Positions 27,995-37,043 of a DNA stretch of 41,907 bases are shown here, piece by piece. Made by a program: the position numbers and the translations under genes. Each line of letters begins with the position of its first letter. Position 1 is the first letter of the stretch. The DNA comes from Candidatus Omnitrophica bacterium CG22_combo_CG10-13_8_21_14_all_43_16 (GTDB lineage: Bacteria > Omnitrophota > Gorgyraeia > Gorgyraeales > Gorgyraeaceae): NCBI GenBank assembly GCA_002771475.1, contig PCTH01000028.1, forward strand, positions 1 to 41,907, in the 5' to 3' direction. Under the pieces are notes generated by a model, which saw only the letters and a program-made list of their open reading frames with translations, did not search any database and had not been told where the DNA came from.

Positions 27995-29004
27995 TTATTT
28001 CTCTTATTATCGTCAGGTAATTTTCCGAATATCATCCTGCCGGCCGCTGTCTGAAGAACGCTGCCCACCACCACATTTACGTTTTGGCCTATCAATCTCC
28101 TGCCGTTATCCACTACTATCATTGTGCCGTCTTCCAGATACCCTACTCCCTGATTGTATTCCTTGCCTTCCTTGATAAGCCTCGTCTCAATCATTTCTCC
28201 CGGCAGAACCACCGGCCTCAGGGAATTGGCAAGCTCATTAACATTCAACACCCTTATGCCCTGTATCTCTGAAACCTTATTCAGGTTATAATCGTTTGTG
28301 AATATCTTTGCGCCCAGGACCTTGGCCAGCTTCACGAGCTTCAAATCCACTTCTTTGATGTCCGGAAAATCATCATTATGTATCTTAACATCTATATTTG
28401 GATTTTTCTGGAGCTTCCCCAGTATATCGAGGCCTCTTTTCCCGCGTTCGCGCTTGAGAGAATCCGCAGAATCAGCTACCTGCTGTAATTCTTTTAATAC
28501 AAAACGCGGAACTATGAATTTCCCGTCCAGAAAACCTGTCTTGCATATATCCGCAATCCTGCCGTCTATAATAACGCTTGTATCCAGCAGTATCATCTCG
28601 TCCCTCTGGTCCTGCCTTGAAAATTTTACATAAGGCACTATTATATTAAACTCGTCCCTGCCTCGTATGGCCATAATCATTCCCAGATAGCAGAATACAA
28701 GGGTCAGCACAACTCGCAGGGAATACACAAGATTTTTATCAAAAGATATGAGAGCCAGCGTATCGGATACCAGTTTCGCCATTATGAGGCCGAATAACAG
28801 TCCGAAAACAGCTGACGAAAGGCCCCTGACAGACACCTTTCTCATGGTAAACTCCAGGATAATTATGAGCATGGCTATTAAAAAACCTATCGATGCGCCA
28901 AGCATGCTGAAATCAGCTGAACCTGCCTGCACAAACGAGCCTATCTGAAAACCTATTATAACGCTGAGCACCACAAAGAATACACGTATAAAAATTAATG
29001 TCAT
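27991..29004 (-). CDS. Membrane-anchored PIN-TRAM domain protein (YacL-like)
   Basis: N-terminal TM helices, LLDTSVIIDGRIADICKTGFLDG PIN domain, C-terminal TRAM-like GEMIETRLIKEGKEYNQGVGYLEDGTMIVVDNGR. Confidence 0.93.
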   Translation of the reverse strand: MTLIFIRVFFVVLSVIIGFQIGSFVQAGSADFSMLGASIGFLIAMLIIILEFTMRKVSVRGLSSAVFGLLFGLIMAKLVSDTLALISFDKNLVYSLRVVLTLVFCYLGMIMAIRGRDEFNIIVPYVKFSRQDQRDEMILLDTSVIIDGRIADICKTGFLDGKFIVPRFVLKELQQVADSADSLKRERGKRGLDILGKLQKNPNIDVKIHNDDFPDIKEVDLKLVKLAKVLGAKIFTNDYNLNKVSEIQGIRVLNVNELANSLRPVVLPGEMIETRLIKEGKEYNQGVGYLEDGTMIVVDNGRRLIGQNVNVVVGSVLQTAAGRMIFGKLPDDNKRNK

Positions 29005-29019
29005 AGAATCTCCCTATTT

Positions 29020-29751
29020 TTATTTCTTTTTTTTATTGTTCCTGGGTTCAGGCGGCTTGAATAAAAGCTTCCACGGATGTTGTTTTATATCAAGAATCAT
29101 TTCATCGATATGCTTGTATAATGTATCGTCTGACATAAGCCTTCCGATCGTGCCCTTGCCCTGCTTTGCGTAAGACAGAAAATCCCTCAGATCCCCGCTT
29201 AGCGCCTCCGCGTTGTTAAAGGTATTCTTCAAAGATGTCCTCAAGGCCTCGTCTCCGGCAATCTTGTTTACCGAATCCGTAAGAACGCTTATTTTTTCTA
29301 TAAGCTCTTTCGTGGACCTGGCAAGTTCTTCTGTAGACACGGGGTCATTGCCTCTCAAGGTATCGCCTTTTTGCAAAAGCCTTGTATCCCTGGTGCCCGG
29401 GAATATCTCCAGGTATTTTTCCCCCAGAAGTCCCAGCGTATTTATAGACGCTCTTGCGTTTTCGTTGATCCAGGTATTCTGCGACACCCAGACATTTAAT
29501 CTAACCAAGGGCTTGTTTTCCTTTTCATCAAAATAAACCTTTATGTCCTGCACCTCTCCCACCTGAACCCCTGCATAACGTACCGGCGCGCCCACGCCTA
29601 TGCCGTTCGCAAAGCTGAAGACCACGTTCATGTTATAACCCTGCTTGACGCTGTAAAAATTTCCTATAGAAAATATTATTACGGAAAGTATCACTATGCC
29701 TATGAAAATAAATATGCCTACCTTTAATTCAAAATTCATCCTTGTAAACAT
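29020..29751 (-). CDS. mlaD: MlaD/MCE-domain lipid transport protein
   Basis: Single N-terminal TM, then VVFSFANGIGVGAPVRYAGVQVGEVQDIKV and NTLGLLGEKYLEI. Confidence 0.92.
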   Translation of the reverse strand: MFTRMNFELKVGIFIFIGIVILSVIIFSIGNFYSVKQGYNMNVVFSFANGIGVGAPVRYAGVQVGEVQDIKVYFDEKENKPLVRLNVWVSQNTWINENARASINTLGLLGEKYLEIFPGTRDTRLLQKGDTLRGNDPVSTEELARSTKELIEKISVLTDSVNKIAGDEALRTSLKNTFNNAEALSGDLRDFLSYAKQGKGTIGRLMSDDTLYKHIDEMILDIKQHPWKLLFKPPEPRNNKKKK

Positions 29752-29761
29752 TGATACCTCC

Positions 29762-30511
29762 TTATGCGTCTTCTGTTATAGGGCCTTTTGCAGCTCCTGT
29801 TATAAACTGTTTCACTATAGGGTCTTTTGTATTCTTAATATCATCCGGGGTTCCGATAGTTATAATCTTCCCTTTATATAACATCGCAATCCTGTCGGCT
29901 ATTTTGAAAGCGCTGACCATATCATGGGTAACCACTATGGACGTCACGTTCAGTTTATTATTTAAATCTATAATAAGGTCATTTATGGCATCGGCCATTA
30001 TCGGATCCAGCCCGGTGGTAGGCTCATCGTACAGTATGATACCGGGATTATTGCAGATCGCGCGCGCGAGCCCTACTCTTTTTTTCATCCCGCCGCTCAG
30101 CTCAGCCGGCATAAGCTTTTCTATGCCTTTCAACCCTACGAGCTCCAAAGAACCGGCCACCTTTTTCCGGATATCCTCTTCAGGCGTATTCGTGTGCTCT
30201 CTTAAAGTAAAACCCACATTTTCACCCACTGTCATTGAATCAAATAAAGCAGCTCCCTGAAAAAGCATCCCGAAGCTAAGCCTGATCTTATCCATCTCGT
30301 GCTCCTCAAGCCTTGTCATGTCATTCCCGTCTATAATGACCTGGCCGATGTCAGGCTTCATGAGCCCTATTATGTGCTTCAAAAGCACGCTCTTCCCGCA
30401 GCCCGAGCGGCCTATTATAACAATCACCTCTCCTGAATTTATAATCAGATTCAGGTTATCCAGGACTTTTGACCTGGTAAATGCCTTGGAAAGATTTATA
30501 ATTTCTATCAT
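29762..30511 (-). CDS. mlaF: Lipid transport ABC ATPase MlaF-like
   Basis: VIVIIGRSGCGKSVLLKHIIGLMKPD, LSGGMKKRVGLARAI, ILYDEPTTGLDPI. Start at MIEIINLSKAF chosen over the longer ORF start. Confidence 0.94.
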   Translation of the reverse strand: MIEIINLSKAFTRSKVLDNLNLIINSGEVIVIIGRSGCGKSVLLKHIIGLMKPDIGQVIIDGNDMTRLEEHEMDKIRLSFGMLFQGAALFDSMTVGENVGFTLREHTNTPEEDIRKKVAGSLELVGLKGIEKLMPAELSGGMKKRVGLARAICNNPGIILYDEPTTGLDPIMADAINDLIIDLNNKLNVTSIVVTHDMVSAFKIADRIAMLYKGKIITIGTPDDIKNTKDPIVKQFITGAAKGPITEDA

Positions 30512-30519
30512 AGCTTTGA

Positions 30520-30544
30520 ATGATGGGAGTGCGGCTCCCATCAT
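30520..30544. repeat. Hairpin in the ruvB-mlaF gap
   Basis: atgatgggag-tgcgg-ctcccatcat, perfect 10-bp stem filling the 34-nt gap. Confidence 0.75.
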
Positions 30545-30545
30545 A

Positions 30546-31592
30546 TTAGAATAATTCTTTTTGCGATTCCTTCTTATACGCTATCTTCAGATGGTCATAC
30601 GCCAGCTTTGTGACTTCTCTGCCTCTGGGCGTACGCTTCAGAAATCCTATCTTTAATAAAAACGGCTCCACCACATCCACTATGGTGTCGCTCTCTTCAT
30701 TGAGCGTTGCCGCAAGCGATTCTATGCCCACGGGCCCGCCGTCATAAAAATCAATTACAGCCTTCATAACTTTCCTGTCTATATCGTCCAGGCCAGCGGA
30801 GTCTATCCTGTGCGACGCGAGGCCAGCGATAGCAATCTCTTTATCTATTTTTTTATTACCTTTCACTTCGCTGTAATCCCTGACCCTTCTAAGGAGCCTG
30901 TTAGCCACGCGGGGAGTGCCGCGCGAACGTCCGGCAATCTCAATAGCAGCATCTTTATCAAGGGGTATGCTTAAAAGCTCGCTGGACCGCTCTATTATCT
31001 TCACGAGATCCTCTGTCTCATAAAACTCAAGGTGGTAATACATCCCGAATCTGCCGCGCAAAGGAGCGCTCAATAATCCTGCGCGGGTAGTGGCCCCGAT
31101 GAGCGTAAATCTTTTAAGGTTGAATTTTATAGTTTTTGCGTAAGGCCCTTTATCTATAAGAAAATCTATCTGATAGTTTTCCATCGCGGGATATATAAAT
31201 TCCTCCACAACCTTTGAAAGCCTGTGTATCTCGTCTATAAAAAGTATATCGCCCTCTCCGAGATTGGTAAGGATACCTATCAAGTCTCCGGCTCTTTCTA
31301 TTGCAGGGCCTGAGGTGGCTGTAATCTTAGAGCCCATCTCGCGGCTTATTATATGGGCCAGGGTTGTCTTGCCTAAACCCGGAGGCCCTGAAAGCAAAAT
31401 ATGCTCAAGGCCCTCTTTTCTTTTTTTGGCTGCCTTTATCGCTATATTTACATTATCAATCACATGTTTCTGGCCTACGAAATGTTTCAAGCTGTCAGGC
31501 CTGAGAGATATATTAAATACAGTCTCTTCTTCTGCTTCCTGACCGGTAATCAAGCGCTCGCGGTCGTCATTTATTTTATTCTTTTCAGACAT
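30546..31592 (-). CDS. ruvB: Holliday junction helicase RuvB
   Basis: SLRPDSLKHFVGQKHVIDNV, LLSGPPGLGKTTLAHIISREMG, LFIDEIHRLSKVVEE, GATTRAGLLSAPLRGRFG. Confidence 0.98.
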   Translation of the reverse strand: MSEKNKINDDRERLITGQEAEEETVFNISLRPDSLKHFVGQKHVIDNVNIAIKAAKKRKEGLEHILLSGPPGLGKTTLAHIISREMGSKITATSGPAIERAGDLIGILTNLGEGDILFIDEIHRLSKVVEEFIYPAMENYQIDFLIDKGPYAKTIKFNLKRFTLIGATTRAGLLSAPLRGRFGMYYHLEFYETEDLVKIIERSSELLSIPLDKDAAIEIAGRSRGTPRVANRLLRRVRDYSEVKGNKKIDKEIAIAGLASHRIDSAGLDDIDRKVMKAVIDFYDGGPVGIESLAATLNEESDTIVDVVEPFLLKIGFLKRTPRGREVTKLAYDHLKIAYKKESQKELF

Positions 31593-31614
31593 AACTCACC
31601 TTCTTTATACATTC

Positions 31615-31660
31615 GCCCCGATAAATCGGGGCTCAGTATTCCGCCCAAGGAACCTTGGGC
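31615..31660. repeat. Two tandem hairpins in the ruvA-ruvB gap
   Basis: gccccgat-aa-atcggggc (31615-31632) and gcccaagg-aa-ccttgggc (31643-31660): both 8-bp perfect stems with an AA loop. Confidence 0.85.
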
Positions 31661-31661
31661 T

Positions 31662-32291
31662 TCATTTTTTGCTTTTCTGCTTATATACTTCATTCAATAA
31701 ATCTTCCGCTGTTTCTATATCCTGATTGCGCTTCAATGCCTCGTCAAGCATGTTCTTGGCTTCGAATTTTTTATACTGAAGCTGCAATAAAACGCCCATT
31801 GCCTCTTCCTGTATATCGCGTTTTCCCGTAAAAGCCTTAGCCCCGGTTCTGGTATCCTGTATAAGCCCGAATTTTCCCACCTTGCCCTGAAGTTTAGCCA
31901 CGATCTCCCTGGCTCTTTGCTCCCCGATACCCGGTAAAGACTTTAAGAACGGGACATCTGCCATATCAATCGCCCTGGCAATCATGGATATGGGCATCTT
32001 CAGCGCCCTCACAGCAGCCTTGGGCCCTATGCCGGAAACTGTTATAAACTTTTCAAAAAATTCTTTTTCTATTTCATTCAAAAAACCTATCAGGCACTGA
32101 AACCCCTTGGATGGCTCCAGCTGAAAATAATGAAATGTTATAAGGGAAATAGAGCCGTCGGGTTTCGCGCTATCCCCCAGGCACTGCATCACAGCTCCCG
32201 GGATAAACACTTCATAGCATATCCCGTTCACATCCAGCACTACTGAATCCTCTTTTTTCTCTACCAATTTACCTGAAATCCTGCAAATCAT
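31662..32291 (-). CDS. ruvA: Holliday junction protein RuvA
   Basis: MICRISGKLVEKKEDSVVLDVNGICYEVFIP; FFEKFITVSGIGPKAAVRAL; LKSLPGIGEQRAREIVAKLQGK. Overlaps the ruvC 3' end. Confidence 0.95.
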   Translation of the reverse strand: MICRISGKLVEKKEDSVVLDVNGICYEVFIPGAVMQCLGDSAKPDGSISLITFHYFQLEPSKGFQCLIGFLNEIEKEFFEKFITVSGIGPKAAVRALKMPISMIARAIDMADVPFLKSLPGIGEQRAREIVAKLQGKVGKFGLIQDTRTGAKAFTGKRDIQEEAMGVLLQLQYKKFEAKNMLDEALKRNQDIETAEDLLNEVYKQKSKK

Positions 32292-32769
32292 TTCTATGTC
32301 TCCATATATTGGCATGCGTGATAGCCAGGGCCAAAGCGTCTGTGACGTCAAACGGCTCAGGCGGTTTTTTTAGGCCAAGTAAACTCGCAACAGTCCTCTG
32401 CATCTGTTCCTTTGAAGCCCTGCCGCGTCCGGTAATAGCTTTTTTTATTTTCGTAACAGGGTAATTCACGAGCGAAACATTTTGATGTTCCACGGCAAGG
32501 CATATCGCGCCCCTGGCATGGCCCATCAGTATGGAGGTTTTCGGGTGTTTGTAATGCGAGTAAAGCTCTTCCAGCACCACTGCCTCCGGGTTTGTGTCTT
32601 TTATCAAACCAATAACTTTTTTATAAATACTTGCCAGCCGCTTTTCCATCCTGTCTTTTGCGTTAGACCTGATAATACCGGCTTCCATCAGCCTGACATT
32701 AGCCCCGCATGAATCTATAAGCCCGTAACCCGTAATCCCGAGACCCGGGTCTATCCCTAATATTCTCAT
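32269..32769 (-). CDS. ruvC: Holliday junction resolvase RuvC
   Basis: MRILGIDPGLGITGYGLI, VVLEELYSHYKHPKTSILMGHARGAI, DVTDALALAITH. Start set at MRILGIDPG (32769). Confidence 0.95.
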   Translation of the reverse strand: MRILGIDPGLGITGYGLIDSCGANVRLMEAGIIRSNAKDRMEKRLASIYKKVIGLIKDTNPEAVVLEELYSHYKHPKTSILMGHARGAICLAVEHQNVSLVNYPVTKIKKAITGRGRASKEQMQRTVASLLGLKKPPEPFDVTDALALAITHANIWRHRNDLQDFR

Positions 32770-33548
32770 GGAAATATAAAATAAAACAACGCGGTAAAAA
32801 GACAATCAGCCGCAATTATTAAAATAAACGATATAACGACAGAGCGCGTCGTGGCTTTTCCCACGCCCTCAGCCCCGCCTTCTGCGTTAAACCCTTCATA
32901 GCACGAAACTATACATATAATAACAGCAAATATAAATGACTTAAAAAGCCCCGTGAATAAATCCTTGAACGCCAGCGTATCGAAAGTCATTTTCCAATAT
33001 ATCGTAGAGCCTATCAGAAGCTTATAAACACCTATTACGTAACCGCCTATAATACCTACGAAGTCAGCGTAAACCGTAAGCAAGGGAAGCATGATGCATA
33101 ACGCGAGAAATCTCGGCACAACAAGATATTTTACAGGGTTTGCCGCAAGGGTCCTCAGGGCGTCTATCTGCTCGCTCACTTTCATTGTCCCTAGTTCCGC
33201 GGTGATGCTGGCCCCGACCCTTCCTGCAATCACAAGCGCTGTTAAAACAGGCCCGAGTTCCCTCAGCATGGAAAGCGCGACAAGGCTTGATATGTACATC
33301 TGCGCGTTCATCTTTGTCAGCTGATACGCGCTTTGAAGCGCCAGCACCATGCCTGTAAAAAACGCCACCAGAAAAACTATGGGAAAACTCATGACGCCTA
33401 TCTTATGCATCTGGATAACCCACTCTTTTCTTCTGAAAGGCCGGACAAATACCTGGAAGATGGTGCCGACCATCAGATTAAACGTGCCTCCTATGTAAAC
33501 AAAAAAATCCAGGGCTTTTTTCCCAAGGTTTTTTATCCACTCTTTCAT
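32766..33548 (-). CDS. mlaE: MlaE-type lipid transport permease
   Basis: FPIVFLVAFFTGMVLALQSAYQL, ELGPVLTALVIAGRVGASITAELGTMKVSEQIDAL, GGAEGVGKATTRSVV. Confidence 0.95.
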   Translation of the reverse strand: MKEWIKNLGKKALDFFVYIGGTFNLMVGTIFQVFVRPFRRKEWVIQMHKIGVMSFPIVFLVAFFTGMVLALQSAYQLTKMNAQMYISSLVALSMLRELGPVLTALVIAGRVGASITAELGTMKVSEQIDALRTLAANPVKYLVVPRFLALCIMLPLLTVYADFVGIIGGYVIGVYKLLIGSTIYWKMTFDTLAFKDLFTGLFKSFIFAVIICIVSCYEGFNAEGGAEGVGKATTRSVVISFILIIAADCLFTALFYFIFP

Positions 33549-33557
33549 GAACGCTCC

Positions 33558-34553
33558 TTAAAATCTTTTTTTGTGCTCTACGCCGAAAAACTCTTCATTC
33601 TCTTTTAATTTCATCTGAAATAACTGGCCGTTATCCAGCTTGTATTCCAGGCTCATCTCGTCCGCATTGTCCCTTTTCTGGTAAGGCAATAATTCTTCCT
33701 TCGCGAATGTCCTGAATCCCACTGACACCTTCTCGCCTATCTCCTTTACCATCTTAATGCTGTCAGAACCATATCTGCTGATATCCCACCCGTCCCAGAC
33801 TATGGTCTTCATATCAGATTTTAATTTCAGATAATCCAGCAGATTGGAATCTGCCACGCTCCTCAGGTCTATATAGCCTTCCATAGTAAAAGTAGCCTGC
33901 GCCTGCCTGATCCTGGAATCCACTATGCTTATTATAGGCCCTGCTCCGCGGATCCTTACATCAGCGGAATCATACCAGATAGGTCCTATCTTCCCGGATC
34001 TAGAGCCTATAAAACCGCTTGACCGGAGATTGGCAAGCGGGCCTTCTATATTAAAAAGCCCGCTCATTATTCCTGTCACCACTTCAGGCCTTTTGGCCTT
34101 TGTCATCAAGGCGATATCCCTGAGATTCGCCCTGAGTATTTCAAAGGATGCGTTTGTTTCAAAAGGCTCTTTTAAGCCTATAGTCCCTTTCAGGCGGTAA
34201 GACTCTCCGAAGTTCATGGAATAAACCTTAAGCTTATCTTTTGTAAGCTTAAAAAATATCTTCAGCTCCGGCAAGGCGCTTGAATTCATCATCAAGTTGC
34301 CGGAATAAATTTTCCCGGTCAAGCCGTTATCTTTCAGCACCCTGGCTTTTAAGATAATATTTCCTGAAAGCGCAGCGCCCTTAATATCCAGCTTGTCTAT
34401 CTTTAATTCCGAAACCAGGCTTTTATTGTCAAAAAAATAAAAATTCAGAGAAATTGCCTTGTCGAGGCCGAAATCCAGAGCGGGCGCAGCAATAGCAGTA
34501 AAAAAAACCAACGCCGCCGCTAACGCCGCTATTGCAAATTTACGTTTTATCAT
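33558..34553 (-). CDS. Exported protein with AsmA/TamB-like beta repeats, unassigned
   Basis: Signal peptide MIKRKFAIAALAAALVFFTAIAAPA; repeated ...LDIKGAALSGNIILKARV..., LFNIEGPLANLRSSGFIGSRSGKIG pattern; between mlaE and clpC. Confidence 0.6.
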   Translation of the reverse strand: MIKRKFAIAALAAALVFFTAIAAPALDFGLDKAISLNFYFFDNKSLVSELKIDKLDIKGAALSGNIILKARVLKDNGLTGKIYSGNLMMNSSALPELKIFFKLTKDKLKVYSMNFGESYRLKGTIGLKEPFETNASFEILRANLRDIALMTKAKRPEVVTGIMSGLFNIEGPLANLRSSGFIGSRSGKIGPIWYDSADVRIRGAGPIISIVDSRIRQAQATFTMEGYIDLRSVADSNLLDYLKLKSDMKTIVWDGWDISRYGSDSIKMVKEIGEKVSVGFRTFAKEELLPYQKRDNADEMSLEYKLDNGQLFQMKLKENEEFFGVEHKKRF

Positions 34554-37024
34554 TTAAACACAAGTTTCCCGTTTTCCGCAACCACATTCACAGGTTTGTC
34601 TTTTACAAGGCGTTTTGAAATAATCTCTTCGGCTAATGGGTCTTCCAGAAATCTCTGTATGGTGCGTTTCAAAGGCCTTGCCCCGAAAATAGGGTCAAAG
34701 CCCTGTTCTATCAGAAGATCTTTGGCTGACTGGTCAAGGTTTATATCCACAGACTGCTCTTTTAACCTGGCCTTCACCTCTTCCATTTCTATTTCTATAA
34801 TTTTGTAAAGGTCATCCTTTGTAAGCGGATGGAATACTATGGTGTCATCGATCCTGTTTAAAAATTCCGGCTTGAAGGTTTTCTTGACCTGCTCCAGAAG
34901 CCTTTCCTTCGTATCATTGTAAGTAACTTCTTTGGCTTCTGATTTAAAACCAAGCGAACCCTGTTTCCTGAATATATCCGCCCCCACATTCGACGTCATG
35001 ATAAGTATGGTATTTCTGAAATCCACTTTTCTGCCGAAGCTGTCTGTCAGGCGCCCGTCTTCCAAAACCTGAAGCAGTATATTAAATACATCAGGATGCG
35101 CCTTTTCTATCTCGTCCAAAAGCACCACTGAATAAGGCCTGCGCCTTACTTTTTCCGTAAGCTGTCCGCCTTCTTCATAGCCCACGTACCCGGGAGGAGC
35201 GCCTACAAGCCTTGACACGTTAAATTTTTCCATGTATTCAGACATATCCAGTTGTATAAGGGCATTCTCATCGCCGAACATAAATTCCGCAAGCACTTTT
35301 CCCAGATGGGTCTTGCCTACGCCCGTAGGCCCGAGGAATATAAAAGAGCCTATAGGCCTCTTCGGATTCTTTATGCCTGCGCGCGAACGCCTGACTGCGT
35401 GGGCAATAGCGGTTATGGCCTCGTCCTGTCCTATGATCCTATTGTGCAGCTCCTCTTCCATCTTCATAAGCCTCTCAGACTCTTTTTCTTCAAGCCTGAA
35501 GATAGGTATGCCTGTCCATTTTGAAACTATATTGGCAATCATCTCCTCGTCAACCCTGGGCCGCGCCTCCATCCTGGCTTTTTTCCATTCTTCGCGCGTC
35601 TTGTCCAGCTTTGTACGAGCTTTTTTCTCTTCGTCCCTGAGATTGGCGGCCTTTTCAAAATCCTGGTTTTTTATCGCAGAATCTTTTTCTTTATGGATAT
35701 TCTCTATGTCGCTCTCCATGTCTTTTATTTCTTTTGGGGCAGTCATTATGGAAAGTCTGGCCTTTGCGCCTGCTTCGTCTATGAGGTCTATCGCCTTGTC
35801 AGGCAAAAATCTTCCCGCTATATATCTGTCTGAAAATTTCGCAGCAGCCTCCACGGCGGAATCCGTAATCTCAACCCTGTGATGAGCCTCATATCTATCC
35901 CTGAGGCCTTTTAATATTCCGATTGTCTCATCCACGCTGGGCGGGTCTACCATGATTGTCTGAAAACGCCTTTCGAGCGCAGCGTCTTTTTCTATATGCT
36001 TTCTGTATTCATCAAGGGTTGTGGCGCCTATGCATTGTATCTCGCCTCTTGAAAGAGCCGGTTTCAATATATTAGAGGCGTCTATGGCGCCTTCTGCGCC
36101 GCCTGCGCCTACCAGCGTATGCAATTCATCAATAAAAATCATCACGTTTTCAGACCTTTTTATCTCATCCATAACAGCTTTTATTCTCTCTTCAAACTGG
36201 CCCCTGTATTTCGTGCCTGCCACCATGAGCGCCAGGTCAAGGATTATCACCTTTTTATCTTTTAATATCTCAGGCACATCGCCTTTTACTATCTTCTGCG
36301 CAAGGCCCTCCACTATCGCTGTCTTGCCTACCCCTGCCTCGCCTAAAAGAACAGGATTATTTTTTGTGCGCCTTGAAAGTATCTGGATAACCCTCTCTAT
36401 CTCGTTCTCCCTGCCTATGACAGGATCTAATTTATTGTCGCGCGCAAGCTGGGTCAGGTTTCTGCCAAATGCGTCAAGCGCAGGAGTTTTAGAGCCGGAT
36501 CTCTGCTGTCCCGGAGCGTGCCCGGCTGCGCCTTGTCCAGGGCCAGAGCCCTGGCCTTGCTGAGGAGCGTTGAAACCGGGCTGTATATTGGATCCTAAAA
36601 GTTCCGCTATCTCTTCCCTGACCTTATTCAGGTCGAGCCCGAGATTTATCAATACCTGGGACGCAACGCCTTCGCCTTCTCTTATAAGGCCCAGTAAAAT
36701 ATGTTCTGTGCCTATATAATTATGACCCAGAGACCTTGCCTCTTCGCTGGAAAGCTCTATGACTTTTTTAGCCGTGGGCGTAAACGGTATATCGCCGGAA
36801 ACAACCATAGGCGGTCCGGGTTTTACAATCTTTTCTATTTCCATGCGTATCTGCTGCAGGTTCAACCCCATTTTCTGGAGAACTACCGCAGCCACGCCCT
36901 CGCCTTCTCTTATAAGCCCGAGCAATATATGCTCGGTACCTATATAATCGTGGTTAAACCTTTTTGCCTCTTCTTTTGCAAGCAATATTACTTTCCTGGC
37001 ACGTTCCGTAAACCTGTTGAACAT
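34550..37024 (-). CDS. clpC: ClpC-type AAA+ unfoldase
   Basis: FTERARKVILLAKEEAKRFNHDYIGTEHILLGLIREGEGVAA double N-domain, two AAA+ domains (GEAGVGKTAIVEGL, GPTGVGKTHLGKVL), short UVR-containing middle domain. Confidence 0.96.
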   Translation of the reverse strand: MFNRFTERARKVILLAKEEAKRFNHDYIGTEHILLGLIREGEGVAAVVLQKMGLNLQQIRMEIEKIVKPGPPMVVSGDIPFTPTAKKVIELSSEEARSLGHNYIGTEHILLGLIREGEGVASQVLINLGLDLNKVREEIAELLGSNIQPGFNAPQQGQGSGPGQGAAGHAPGQQRSGSKTPALDAFGRNLTQLARDNKLDPVIGRENEIERVIQILSRRTKNNPVLLGEAGVGKTAIVEGLAQKIVKGDVPEILKDKKVIILDLALMVAGTKYRGQFEERIKAVMDEIKRSENVMIFIDELHTLVGAGGAEGAIDASNILKPALSRGEIQCIGATTLDEYRKHIEKDAALERRFQTIMVDPPSVDETIGILKGLRDRYEAHHRVEITDSAVEAAAKFSDRYIAGRFLPDKAIDLIDEAGAKARLSIMTAPKEIKDMESDIENIHKEKDSAIKNQDFEKAANLRDEEKKARTKLDKTREEWKKARMEARPRVDEEMIANIVSKWTGIPIFRLEEKESERLMKMEEELHNRIIGQDEAITAIAHAVRRSRAGIKNPKRPIGSFIFLGPTGVGKTHLGKVLAEFMFGDENALIQLDMSEYMEKFNVSRLVGAPPGYVGYEEGGQLTEKVRRRPYSVVLLDEIEKAHPDVFNILLQVLEDGRLTDSFGRKVDFRNTILIMTSNVGADIFRKQGSLGFKSEAKEVTYNDTKERLLEQVKKTFKPEFLNRIDDTIVFHPLTKDDLYKIIEIEMEEVKARLKEQSVDINLDQSAKDLLIEQGFDPIFGARPLKRTIQRFLEDPLAEEIISKRLVKDKPVNVVAENGKLVFK

Positions 37025-37043
37025 AACTCACTCCTCCTGTCTA

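Noticed and set aside
31615-31660. Tandem hairpins as rho-independent terminators
   Set aside because: No U-tract follows on the transcribed minus strand and the flanking ruv genes are expected to be co-transcribed.
34550-37024. Repeated TEHILLGLIREGEGVA segments in ClpC as an unusual duplication
   Set aside because: The double Clp N-domain repeat is a normal feature of the ClpA/C family.
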